From Deltaproteobacteria bacterium (GTDB lineage: Bacteria; Myxococcota_A; UBA796), in assembly GCA_002707085.1 (NCBI GenBank), contig PALY01000072.1, forward strand, positions 8,932 to 26,337: a DNA stretch of 17,406 bases, in the 5' to 3' direction. Of this stretch, positions 1 through 6,632 are shown one piece after another (positions within the stretch are counted from its first letter, which is position 1; each line of letters starts with the position of its first letter). The notes beneath the pieces are model-generated. The model worked only from the letters and a program-made list of their open reading frames with translations, ran no database searches and was not told where the DNA came from. A program made the position numbers and the translations under genes.

Positions 1-1
1 G

Positions 2-424
2 TATTGTATAGGCGGCGTTGTTCGTCATGCGGAGGCCGGTCGCCGGTGTTTGGATGTGGGTACAGGATCAGGCGTTTTGGCCATTGCTGCGGCGCGGCTA
101 GGTATGGACGCTTGGGGGATTGATATTGACCCTGAAGCTGCCCGGGCCGCGTTGGAAAACGCACAGTTGAACGAAGTCGAGATTCGGGCCGATGAGACAC
201 CACTGGCCGAAGTGACCGGCACATACGACTTGGTGGTCGCCAACCTGTTTGCTGAAGTGATCGTTGCCTTGTCTGGCGATATGAAACGGGTTTGTTCTGG
301 GCGATTGATTGTCGCTGGAATTTTGTCAGACCGGGTTCATTTGGTGATTGATGCGCTGGAGCCGATGCAGATGGTGCATCGCGAAGACGAAGGGGATTGG
401 ACGCATATGGAGTTCATTCCGTGA
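2..424 (+). CDS. prmA: Ribosomal protein L11 methyltransferase, 3' part
   Basis: This is the C-terminal 140 residues of a class I SAM-dependent methyltransferase whose start lies left of the window; the frame is open from the first complete codon. The SAM-binding motif I is visible as LDVGTGSGVLAIAA (around visible residue 17), followed by the acidic motif DIDPEAARAALENA and the post-I segment YDLVVANLFAEVIVAL. This order and spacing is typical of PrmA, which trimethylates ribosomal protein L11 in the cytoplasm. The closing GDWTHMEFIP also fits the family's C-terminal beta strand. The stop codon overlaps the GTG start of rsmE by 4 nt (GTGA), so the two RNA/ribosome modification genes are probably translationally coupled. 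The family assignment rests on motif recognition. A related small-molecule methyltransferase is possible but less likely given the rsmE neighbour, a pairing common in bacteria. Confidence 0.88.
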   Translation, partial: YCIGGVVRHAEAGRRCLDVGTGSGVLAIAAARLGMDAWGIDIDPEAARAALENAQLNEVEIRADETPLAEVTGTYDLVVANLFAEVIVALSGDMKRVCSGRLIVAGILSDRVHLVIDALEPMQMVHREDEGDWTHMEFIP

Positions 425-1092
425 GACGTTTTCTCGCAAAGGAATTGGCCCGGGAGGGCGAGTGTCTGAGTTTGGGTTCGGCAGAGTCCCACCACCTTTT
501 ACGTGTGACAGGTATCGCGCCTGGTGAGCATGTAGAGCTTTTTGATGGAAGCGGTCGTTCATGTCGGGCCGAACTTGTTTCGGTAGAAGGTGGGGAGGCT
601 GTACTGCGGGTTGTAACGTATCTGGAGACTTCAATTCCGGACCGGAATGTGTTGCTGCTAATGGCTCAACTTCGAGCATCGACGATGGATGGGGTGTTGA
701 GGATGGCTACAGAATTGGGTGTGTCAGGCATTCAAGTTGTGCAGGCCGAACGCTGTGTGGCTCAGGGGGACAAACGAGACCGTTGGGTCCGTGTGGTGAC
801 GGCCGCAACGGGGCAGTGTGGTCGTGCAGATGTTCCAGTTGTGCCTGTTCCGGTGTCCATGGAGAAAGCGCTCTCACAGGAACAGGCGACTCGATTGATT
901 TGTGTGCCAGGCGCCCCTGTGGCTCCTGCACCCGATGGTGATGTCGCAATTTTGGTGGGACCAGAAGGTGGCTTCACTGACGCAGAGGTGTCTCAGGCAA
1001 CGGCCATGGGGTGGACGCCTGTTGGCTTGGGTGCTTCCATTTTACGGGCAGACACCGCCGCCATTGCAGCGTTGGTTCGTTACGGTAGTTGA
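421..1092 (+). CDS. rsmE: 16S rRNA (uracil1498-N3)-methyltransferase RsmE
   Basis: A 223-residue SPOUT-class methyltransferase, the usual length for RsmE, which methylates U1498 of 16S rRNA. The GTG at 421 is chosen because it gives the classical N-terminus MRRFLAKE and forms a GTGA overlap with prmA. An earlier in-frame ATG at 397 would sit deep inside prmA. The N-terminal PUA-like domain covers residues 1-68. The knot domain carries AERCVAQGDKRDRW (109-122), GQCGR (131-135), VGPEGGF (179-185) and LGASILRADTA (203-213). The last motif is usually LGxRILRxETA, so an Arg is replaced by Ser here, which probably does not abolish function. The stop lies 1 nt from the stop of the convergent lipoprotein gene, leaving no room for a separate terminator. 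Confidence 0.93.
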   Translation: MRRFLAKELAREGECLSLGSAESHHLLRVTGIAPGEHVELFDGSGRSCRAELVSVEGGEAVLRVVTYLETSIPDRNVLLLMAQLRASTMDGVLRMATELGVSGIQVVQAERCVAQGDKRDRWVRVVTAATGQCGRADVPVVPVPVSMEKALSQEQATRLICVPGAPVAPAPDGDVAILVGPEGGFTDAEVSQATAMGWTPVGLGASILRADTAAIAALVRYGS

Positions 1093-1093
1093 C

Positions 1094-3223
1094 TTACTCT
1101 TGTCTGCGTCGGTAGCCTACGGCCGCGAGCAGCATCGGAAGGACCCAAGCGAATCCAGTGATGTCTTGCTTGTTTGTGGGGATAGTGCTGCATCCGGAGG
1201 CGACACGTGGGGCGTCCACAGTTTGAAGAACCGGATCTGGGTACACGGTGATGTTGGTGAGGGTTCGGACTTCGTGTCCATTGCCGTCATTGACGATCAC
1301 GTAAACGGTGTAGATTTCACCCTGGGAGCCACTTGGAAGGTTGGATGGAGCGGTCCATGTGACAGTTTGGGTTGCGATTGAATCGAAGCCATTGTGTCCC
1401 TGTTCGGTAAGTGCGATGTCTTCTTGCCAGGAGAAGGTCAACTCATCTCCGTCTGCGTCATAGACGTCGATGGTCATGATTGTGCTTTCGCCTTTGCCCA
1501 GAGCGGTGGCTTCCATCTGAATGCCGCCCAAGATGATGGGTCCGGTATCGATGGGGGTGCAGCCATCTCTCTGGTCCATCAGTCCATTGCAGTTGTTGTC
1601 GATACCGTCTCCACAGTATTCGATGGCTGCAGGGCTGATTTCGCTATTGTTATCATTGCAATCGTTGTCGGTTTCAGCGAAACCGTCCCCATCATCATCG
1701 TAAAGACCCGTGTTGTCGTCTACCGTTCCATTGCAGTCGTTGTCTTTGGTGTCTTGGAGTTCAGGGGCGCCAGGGTACATCGTGTCGTCGACATCATTGC
1801 AGTCGCCATCGACTTCAGAGAAGCCGTCGCCATCGTCATCCATGCCTTCGGTGTTCTCGTCGATTTCACCATCGCAGTCGTTGTCTTTTCCGTCAAAGAT
1901 CTCGGTGGCCAATGGGTAGACCAGTGGGTCGTCATCGTCGCAGTCGGGGTTGGTGATGACCGTATCTGAGAATCCGTCGCCATCGTCATCGGATGGTGGG
2001 TAGGTGCTTCGATATACAACAGATGTTGCGGCAAATGATTCAAAGCCACAATCATCCTGTACTTCAATCAGGATGGTGTCCGTACCTTCCATCAAGCTAG
2101 AGGCTGGGATGGAGACCACGGTGTGTCCGGATTGCGAGTACGGTGTGCAGTCCGCGAGTTCTTCTGCTTCTTCCTGAAATGCGCTTGTCACGCTGCAGTG
2201 CAGAGACGTTGCAGGTTGTTCAGCATCAAAGGCTCTCAACTCAAGGACAAGATCATCGAGCGTGCCGTGAATGTGTCCTGGTGCAGGCGAGATGACCTCT
2301 ATGGTTGGTGGTGTACACAGAGGGTTTGTGCCTTTGTGGCCTCGGATGCTGACACGACTCGATGGTTTGTCGACATCGTCCGAAGTTAGGGTCATTTCAC
2401 ACTCGGCATTAGAGCCCGTTGTGGGTGTGTAGATGACAGACAAAAGGGTGGATGTGCGGGCTTCCAGTACGGTTCCATCCGTTAGGCGTGCGAAGTCAAA
2501 CTCGAAGCGCTCGTCGCAATCATCATCGAGGATTGGATTTTCAAGTGTGAGATCGCCAGAGCCGACATTGTGAACTTCAATGTACTTTGTGACCGGCTCT
2601 CCAGGGTAGGGGAAACCGAAGTCGAGCGTTCTTGGGCTCACCACAATGTTTGGCTCGCCTTGCTCTGCCAGTCCTTCAAGCACCACAGTGTCTCGGAAAC
2701 GATCAGGGTCTCGGTAATAGTTGGGTGATTCTGCATCATCTGTTGCGGTTTCGATGTTGATAGAACCAACGATTTTACCAACAGATATTGGGTTGATGCC
2801 CACCTGAAAGGTGTAGCTGCAGTCTGGTCCGATGGTGATCACAGACTGTGTGCTGACGGCGTCCGCTTCAGTTTCAGCATCGGTGCTGGTTCCTGTATCT
2901 TCGGATTCACCTTCTTCATCAGCAGGATCTTCCGTGGTTGCGGATGCGTCGTCGCCACATTCCACGGCGCCCCCTAAACTGAGAATAAAGTTGCCTTCCA
3001 TTTCTTCGGTGCCAAGCGCGATGCTCGATACACCGAGAGGGAGGCCTCCACTGTTTGAGATGGTCACATCTTGGAGTACGGTTTCTCCCCAATTGACATC
3101 ACCAAAATTCACTTTGTGGGTGGATATTTCAGCTTGAGGAAGTCGTTCTCCGCCAGACGTTGGCACACCGTCACAAGCAGCAAGAAGGATGAGGGTGGAA
3201 ACGAGCCAACCGTTGCGAGGCAT
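1094..3223 (-). CDS. Lipoprotein with ASH-like domains, MopE-type repeats and MYXO-CTERM-like tail
   Basis: A predicted 709-residue exported protein. The ATG at 3223 is preferred over an in-frame ATG at 3280 because it has AAGGAG 8 nt upstream and begins a lipoprotein signal, MPRNGWLVSTLILLAAC, with lipobox LAAC and Cys17. Two ASH/HYDIN-like beta domains lie around residues 30-180 (the first is interrupted by an Asp/Glu-rich stretch at 88-126) and 191-295. An Ig-like region covers 304-406 and three DDDGDGF...DNDC repeats cover 412-555. A cadherin/PKD-like domain covers 566-661. The tail has Gly677-Cys678, a hydrophobic segment at about 690-704 and Arg705-707, matching the MYXO-CTERM pattern. 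The role is unknown; it is most likely a calcium-binding cell-surface protein. Asp follows Cys17, an inner-membrane retention signal in E. coli that may not apply here. No terminator is visible before rsmE. Confidence 0.85.
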   Translation of the reverse strand: MPRNGWLVSTLILLAACDGVPTSGGERLPQAEISTHKVNFGDVNWGETVLQDVTISNSGGLPLGVSSIALGTEEMEGNFILSLGGAVECGDDASATTEDPADEEGESEDTGTSTDAETEADAVSTQSVITIGPDCSYTFQVGINPISVGKIVGSINIETATDDAESPNYYRDPDRFRDTVVLEGLAEQGEPNIVVSPRTLDFGFPYPGEPVTKYIEVHNVGSGDLTLENPILDDDCDERFEFDFARLTDGTVLEARTSTLLSVIYTPTTGSNAECEMTLTSDDVDKPSSRVSIRGHKGTNPLCTPPTIEVISPAPGHIHGTLDDLVLELRAFDAEQPATSLHCSVTSAFQEEAEELADCTPYSQSGHTVVSIPASSLMEGTDTILIEVQDDCGFESFAATSVVYRSTYPPSDDDGDGFSDTVITNPDCDDDDPLVYPLATEIFDGKDNDCDGEIDENTEGMDDDGDGFSEVDGDCNDVDDTMYPGAPELQDTKDNDCNGTVDDNTGLYDDDGDGFAETDNDCNDNNSEISPAAIEYCGDGIDNNCNGLMDQRDGCTPIDTGPIILGGIQMEATALGKGESTIMTIDVYDADGDELTFSWQEDIALTEQGHNGFDSIATQTVTWTAPSNLPSGSQGEIYTVYVIVNDGNGHEVRTLTNITVYPDPVLQTVDAPRVASGCSTIPTNKQDITGFAWVLPMLLAAVGYRRRQE
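1559..1990 (-). repeat. Three tandem MopE-type Asp-rich protein repeats
   Basis: Three units of about 47-50 codons each begin with DDDGDGF (residues 412, 462 and 509 of the lipoprotein), continue with a DCxD segment and end with a DNDCDG or DNNCNG motif. Such motifs in MopE-like and thrombospondin type 3-like proteins coordinate calcium, with paired Cys residues. The third unit is the most divergent (it ends GIDNNCNGLMDQ). The repeat is at protein level; the DNA copies are only partly similar. Confidence 0.85.
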
Positions 3224-3266
3224 ATGCCTTTCTCCTTTTGATTGCGCGATGCAATCCCGTCCGACG

Positions 3267-3296
3267 GTTGTAGCCGCCAAACTGGCCTATTGTCAA
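3267..3296 (-). promoter_or_regulatory. Candidate sigma-70 type promoter for the lipoprotein gene
   Basis: On the minus strand a perfect TTGACA (3296-3291) is followed after 18 nt by TACAAC (3272-3267), or after 17 nt by CTACAA. This gives a start point roughly 35 nt upstream of the lipoprotein ATG. A small stem-loop (GATTGC/GCAATC, 3240-3256) lies between promoter and SD. It suggests the lipoprotein can be transcribed independently of ribA. It is a sequence match only. Confidence 0.45.
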
Positions 3297-3342
3297 CGAT
3301 TCAAGCGTGTCTTCTCCCATTCACTGGGCTGCAGAGTCAGGA

Positions 3343-3957
3343 TTAGAGTAGGTGTCCGGACCTGGCTCGCTTGGTCTCTAAGTAGAACCTGTTGTGGGGC
3401 GTAACGTCAGTAATGCAGCCCACGCTGTCATTTACGGTGATTCCGTTGCGCTCAAGATCTGACCGTTTTAGCGGATTGTTCGACATCAACAGAATGCTTT
3501 GAATTTCAAGGTAGTTGATGACTTCTGCTGCAACTTCATAGGTTCGCAGGTCATCATCGAAACCCAGCTCCAAATTGGCATCGACAGTATCTCGACCGTT
3601 GTCTTGGAGGTTGTACGCTCGGATTTTATTCAGCAGACCAATGCCTCGGCCTTCTTGTCGAAGGTACACGACTACGCCTGTCCCTTCTTCGTCGATGGTT
3701 ACAAGGGCTTTTTTGAGTTGAGCGCGACAGTCGCAGCGCAGGCTGCCCATCACGTCTCCAGTAAAACACTCGCTATGGACTCGGAGGAGGACGTCCTCTT
3801 TGTTTTTTACATCGCCGGCGACAATCGCCATCGCTTCCCGGCCATCATTCATTTCGAACGCATGGATTTGGAAATCGCCAGATTCTGTCGGCAGTATCGC
3901 GGTTGCATCCCGAGCAATGGCTACAGCTGCGATGCGAAGGGTCTTTGGTGGGTTCAT
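3343..3957 (-). CDS. ribA: GTP cyclohydrolase II
   Basis: A 204-residue stand-alone GTP cyclohydrolase II, catalysing the first step of riboflavin synthesis (GTP to diaminohydroxyribosylaminopyrimidine phosphate, formate and pyrophosphate) in the cytoplasm. Zinc ligands are Cys64, Cys75 and Cys77 in HSECFTGDVMGSLRCDC. The nucleotide-binding and catalytic region is YLRQEGRGIGLLNKIRAY (98-115), followed by LGFDDDLRTY with Asp136 and Arg138, and the family C-terminus GHLL. The ATG at 3957 is chosen because GGGAG lies 8 nt upstream. An ATG at 3990 would add 11 residues with no SD. No ribB domain is fused and no other rib gene is near. I see no FMN riboswitch in the upstream 250 nt, but the leader contains a tandem 18-bp repeat and a short hairpin. 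Confidence 0.95.
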   Translation of the reverse strand: MNPPKTLRIAAVAIARDATAILPTESGDFQIHAFEMNDGREAMAIVAGDVKNKEDVLLRVHSECFTGDVMGSLRCDCRAQLKKALVTIDEEGTGVVVYLRQEGRGIGLLNKIRAYNLQDNGRDTVDANLELGFDDDLRTYEVAAEVINYLEIQSILLMSNNPLKRSDLERNGITVNDSVGCITDVTPHNRFYLETKRARSGHLL

Positions 3958-3973
3958 GTCTTGTTCTCCCGTA

Positions 3974-4026
3974 GACTGCAGCGCAGTCACGTGGGTGTAG
4001 TTTCCCTTGCGGGTGTGGTTTCCCTT
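3974..4026. repeat. Tandem 18-bp repeat and hairpin in the ribA leader
   Basis: Two adjacent 18-bp units, GTGGGTGTAGTTTCCCTT (3991-4008) and GCGGGTGTGGTTTCCCTT (4009-4026), match at 16 of 18 positions on the plus strand; a decayed third start (TTGGGT) follows. Next to them, GACTGC-AGC-GCAGTC (3974-3988) can form a 6-bp hairpin just upstream of the ribA SD (3966-3970). They could be protein binding sites or RNA structure. No function can be assigned. Confidence 0.5.
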
Positions 4027-4162
4027 TTGGGTCTGACAAATGTCAAGGACCCGATGGCCACGCGGTGTGCCATGCTTACCATTCGATAAGTTCTGCGAGT
4101 TTTACCCCAACATGACCCTTCGTCAAGTGGTGAATGGGGATGTCACAAAGGGGTCTCAAACA

Positions 4163-4192
4163 AAAGCGGCGGAGCAATTGCTCCGCCGCTTT
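4163..4192 (-). terminator. Rho-independent terminator of the HU gene
   Basis: A perfect 30-bp palindrome centred on AATT has arms that read AAAGCGGCGGAGCAA. It starts 20 nt beyond the HU stop codon. On the minus strand the stem runs into CTTTTGTTTG, a usable U-tract. On the plus strand the stem is followed by GGTGAG, so termination should favour the minus direction. Confidence 0.85.
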
Positions 4193-4212
4193 GGTGAGAT
4201 TCAGGGTTTCCC

Positions 4213-4488
4213 TTATGGGTTCAAGGATTCTTTGAGACCCTTTCCAGCTCGGAAGACCGGAATTTTTCTTGCAGGTACGCGAATCTCAGAACCATTTTTC
4301 GGGTTGTGTCCCACGAACTCACGGCGTTGAGAAACTGTAAATGTTCCAAAGTCTGAGATGGTGACTTTGTCATTGGAGACAAGCGCATCTTGGATGGTTG
4401 TCATCACAATGTTGATGTAGTTCGCCGCACGAACCTTAGGAATGTTTGCTCGCGATGCAAGCGCTTCAGTGAGATCTGCTTTGTTCAT
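4213..4488 (-). CDS. hup: HU/IHF-family nucleoid DNA-binding protein
   Basis: A 91-residue small basic protein matching HU in length and order of motifs. The helical dimerisation part starts MNKADLTEALA, then comes SDFGTFTVSQRREFVGHNP, with the DNA-intercalating arm region around residues 50-75 (HNPKNGSEIRVPARKIPVF) and the C-terminal RAGKGLKESL. It bends and compacts DNA as a dimer. A purine-rich SD (GGAAG) lies close to the ATG. The gene is monocistronic by appearance: a 304-nt non-coding region upstream and a strong terminator downstream. HU and IHF subunits are hard to separate by eye; HU is favoured by the arm sequence. A 17-bp repeat element begins 19 nt upstream of the start and probably overlaps the promoter. 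Confidence 0.95.
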   Translation of the reverse strand: MNKADLTEALASRANIPKVRAANYINIVMTTIQDALVSNDKVTISDFGTFTVSQRREFVGHNPKNGSEIRVPARKIPVFRAGKGLKESLNP

Positions 4489-4507
4489 CTGTCTTCCAAT
4501 GTTTATA

Positions 4508-4524
4508 AACTAAAATAACTAAAC
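4508..4524. repeat. 17-bp AT-rich element, copy 1 (HU-proximal)
   Basis: AACTAAAATAACTAAAC, itself made of two AACTAAA heptamers with a 9-bp period. It is identical to the copy at 4655-4671 and lies 19 nt upstream of the HU start codon, overlapping the likely core promoter. Confidence 0.7.
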
Positions 4525-4654
4525 CGTTGTGCGAACAGGACTCCTGTTAGCAGTGACAACATAGATGCTAAATGTTCGTATGTCAAAGTAATGAACAAAT
4601 GAATTGCGATTTTCTACCTATGAGTCGACGCTGGTTTTTCCAAGCGGCGATAAT

Positions 4655-4671
4655 AACTAAAATAACTAAAC
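4655..4671. repeat. 17-bp AT-rich element, copy 2 (HU-distal)
   Basis: An identical copy of the element at 4508-4524, in the same orientation, 147 bp away start to start. That is close to 14 turns of B-DNA, so both copies would face the same side of the helix. It looks like an upstream operator half of a regulated promoter; this is inference. Confidence 0.7.
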
Positions 4672-4792
4672 TTCAGGTCGCATTCTTTTTTTTGAGTGTT
4701 TGATGTGGCGCTCTTTTTGGACAATAAAGTATCCGGAAAAACATCTTTTGAAGTTGTTTTTCTACCGTTTATCTTTGGGCGTTTTGCTGCTT

Positions 4793-5806
4793 TTATTCGG
4801 GTTTACGCAGCCATCCGCCACGTATGGTGAGGGCGCCTGGATGAATCGCAAAACTGGCGGGTAGAAATCCTCTTGATTCCCCATCGAGTTCTACAGGTAC
4901 GGGTGCCCCTGTTGTGCATTCCGCTTGGATTTTTGTGCACGAGGTTTGTGTGACGCCAGTGCTTTCACCCAACTTCCCGTCGTACAGGTGTCGGAAGTCT
5001 AAAGCTTGCCGCAGGAGAGGAGTGGGTTTTAACAAGCTGAGATCCAATTTCCCGTCTTGCATCGAGCCTCCGTTCCCGACGAACATGCCGCTACCGCAAT
5101 AGTGTCCATTTGCGATAAATGAACTGAGAAGCTTGTTTTCCCAGTGTGAGATAGAGTCGGAGCCTTCAATCGTGACCCGGACCTCGCCGGGTTCATAGCG
5201 AACCAATGTTCGTAGGGTGGCACCAATAAAGGTGGCTGCACCACCAAAACGTTTTGAGCTGCTGTTGGCTCGTCTGACCACATCACCATTGGCTCCAAAC
5301 CCGGCCACATTGATGAATACCTCTTCCTCAACACCTTTGTCCGTCGTGAAGGTGGCTGTCCCTACATCGGATGGCAGTGAAATCCCGGTAGCGGCGATCC
5401 ACAGTGCTTCTCCAGTTCGGCTCGGAATGTCTAATGAGCGTACTAGGTCAGACCCTGTGCCAAAGGGTATGACGGTAAAAGCAGTCTTTTTGCGGACCGC
5501 ACGTCCATTTTTCATCAAGCCATTTACGACTTCATGGCATGTACCGTCGCCACCGACGGCAGCAACAATGTCGAAGCCCTTTTCTGCCGCTTCTCGTGCG
5601 AGGTGGGTAGCGTGTCTGGGCGCTTGAGTAAGTTGTACGTCCCATTGTTCAAAGGAACGATCTAGTAGGCGTTTCAGGGTGTCTATTTGCGAGCCTGCTC
5701 GACCGGCACCTGCGCGCGGGTTTACGATGAGACAGATCTTCTCTTGTTGGTTTTTTGCGCCACTGCCTTCAGGCCGATGGAAGCGATTTGATTCACCGAT
5801 TGGCAT
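4793..5806 (-). CDS. Diacylglycerol kinase family lipid kinase
   Basis: A 337-residue protein of the DAGK_cat/YegS-like family, which phosphorylates lipid hydroxyls such as diacylglycerol or related lipids with ATP at the membrane face. The nucleotide-binding fold opens with ICLIVNPRAGAGRA (24-37). The diagnostic GGDGTCHEVVNGL is at 85-97 and IPFGTGSDLVRSL at 113-125. The two-lobe C-terminal beta domain contains NVAGFGANGDVV (166-177) and ends IHPGALTIRGGWLRKPE. About 20 N-terminal residues precede the domain. The ATG at 5806 has GGGAG about 6 nt upstream and lies inside the 3' end of the Fe-S protein gene (14-nt overlap), so it is co-translated with the redox pair. The lipid substrate cannot be told from sequence. 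Confidence 0.88.
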   Translation of the reverse strand: MPIGESNRFHRPEGSGAKNQQEKICLIVNPRAGAGRAGSQIDTLKRLLDRSFEQWDVQLTQAPRHATHLAREAAEKGFDIVAAVGGDGTCHEVVNGLMKNGRAVRKKTAFTVIPFGTGSDLVRSLDIPSRTGEALWIAATGISLPSDVGTATFTTDKGVEEEVFINVAGFGANGDVVRRANSSSKRFGGAATFIGATLRTLVRYEPGEVRVTIEGSDSISHWENKLLSSFIANGHYCGSGMFVGNGGSMQDGKLDLSLLKPTPLLRQALDFRHLYDGKLGESTGVTQTSCTKIQAECTTGAPVPVELDGESRGFLPASFAIHPGALTIRGGWLRKPE

Positions 5807-6632
5807 CCGGGTCTCCCTGGCTCATGAGCCATTCGACCGGACCCGTAACTGCGGCGCCACAACTTTGCAGATGTCGGGCGCATCGTTCATCCGCCGAGTA
5901 CACATGCTGACCGTCCAGCCGCCGTGCAATGTCTCGTCCGACTTCTTTTGCGATGTCTGGGTGGGTGTTCTGAAGGGGGCCGGACGCACCACAGCATTTC
6001 GTCATGGTGGACACATGTCTTCCCTCGTTGGGTTCGTGGCAGGAGCGCCATCTGGGCAGACTGTGTTCTGGAAGGAGGCTGTGTAGGTGTTCTATCGGGA
6101 TGCTTGTGGAATCAATTACCTGGGCGCAGATGTGATCTGCGGTGATTGCAGTTCGATGCTTGAACAGCTCGGTGAGTTGGGCAGTGTGCGCTTCCCGGGT
6201 GTCGGTCCGCCATTGATGAGCAGCACCCAAGAAGTCGTTTGTATGTAGTGTCGCTACATCTTCATTGAGGAGTTTCTCTAAGGCGGGACTCCAATCGGTA
6301 TCGCCAGAGATGATGGCCACTTGGCGTGCGTTGCCACGAATCGTGGGTGGGACCCACGCTTTGGGTGCTGGCTGCAGAATGGTGCGGGCTTGGTCCAACA
6401 TTTCAACAACAGGCATGTCAAGGCCGCAGGCGCTCGTGCATTGACCGCATCGTGTACATAGATCAACGGCTTGAGCCGCTTGAGGCTCCAGTTCCGGGTT
6501 CTTTTTGGCAAGCAAAACAGCCGTCATGATTGATGTTGGTGTTGTTGCTTCTCTTCCGCTGCCCACGGAGACGGGACATCGGTCACGACACAAGCGGGGG
6601 CACAGGGCGCAGGTGGATAGTTCCGAATTCAT
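5793..6632 (-). CDS. Two-[4Fe-4S] oxidoreductase subunit, short GlcF/CCG-type
   Basis: A 279-residue Fe-S protein. The N-terminus carries two cluster-binding motifs, Cys8-Cys11-Cys15-Cys19-Pro and Cys59-Cys62-Cys65-Cys69. The C-terminus has a CCG-type motif: SCHEPNEGR (Cys198), Cys213-Cys214-Gly and Cys251 followed by ARHL. In GlcF, LldE and HdrB-like proteins two CCG domains follow the clusters. Here the first is reduced to a Cys-free segment (about 103-195), and the whole is over 100 residues shorter than GlcF. It probably carries electrons from the flavoprotein encoded immediately upstream to a membrane quinone or other acceptor. The start ATG overlaps the upstream stop (ATGA) and has AAGGAG 5-6 nt away. 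Unlike many GlcF relatives it shows no transmembrane helix. Confidence 0.83.
   Translation of the reverse strand: MNSELSTCALCPRLCRDRCPVSVGSGREATTPTSIMTAVLLAKKNPELEPQAAQAVDLCTRCGQCTSACGLDMPVVEMLDQARTILQPAPKAWVPPTIRGNARQVAIISGDTDWSPALEKLLNEDVATLHTNDFLGAAHQWRTDTREAHTAQLTELFKHRTAITADHICAQVIDSTSIPIEHLHSLLPEHSLPRWRSCHEPNEGRHVSTMTKCCGASGPLQNTHPDIAKEVGRDIARRLDGQHVYSADERCARHLQSCGAAVTGPVEWLMSQGDPDANR

Larger units (their letters stand above)
4489..4792. promoter_or_regulatory. Gene-free 304-nt region upstream of HU
   Basis: No plausible gene is present. The stretch is AT-rich relative to its neighbours. It holds two identical 17-bp elements (listed separately), a 15-bp palindrome AACAGGA-C-TCCTGTT (4534-4548) and a spaced inverted repeat TTAGCA/TGCTAA (4547-4552, 4566-4571). 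On the minus strand TTATAA just upstream of the HU SD could be a -10 box, but no good -35 is visible. The left part should control HU. The right part is the 3' region of the lipid kinase operon, where I see no convincing terminator. Confidence 0.6.

Noticed and set aside
1394..1969. Long open frame on the plus strand, 191 codons
   Set aside because: It is antisense to the Asp-rich repeats of the lipoprotein. GAC/GAT-rich coding produces GTC/ATC-rich open frames on the other strand, giving a low-complexity V/I-rich product with no SD or domain.
1559..1990. Regular repeats that might suggest a CRISPR array
   Set aside because: The periodicity of about 141-150 bp is protein-coding (DDDGDGF/DNDC units), the DNA units differ and there are no short identical repeats with spacers.
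3958..4212. FMN riboswitch upstream of ribA
   Set aside because: I looked for the conserved RFN helices on the minus strand and did not see them; only short tandem repeats and a small hairpin are present.
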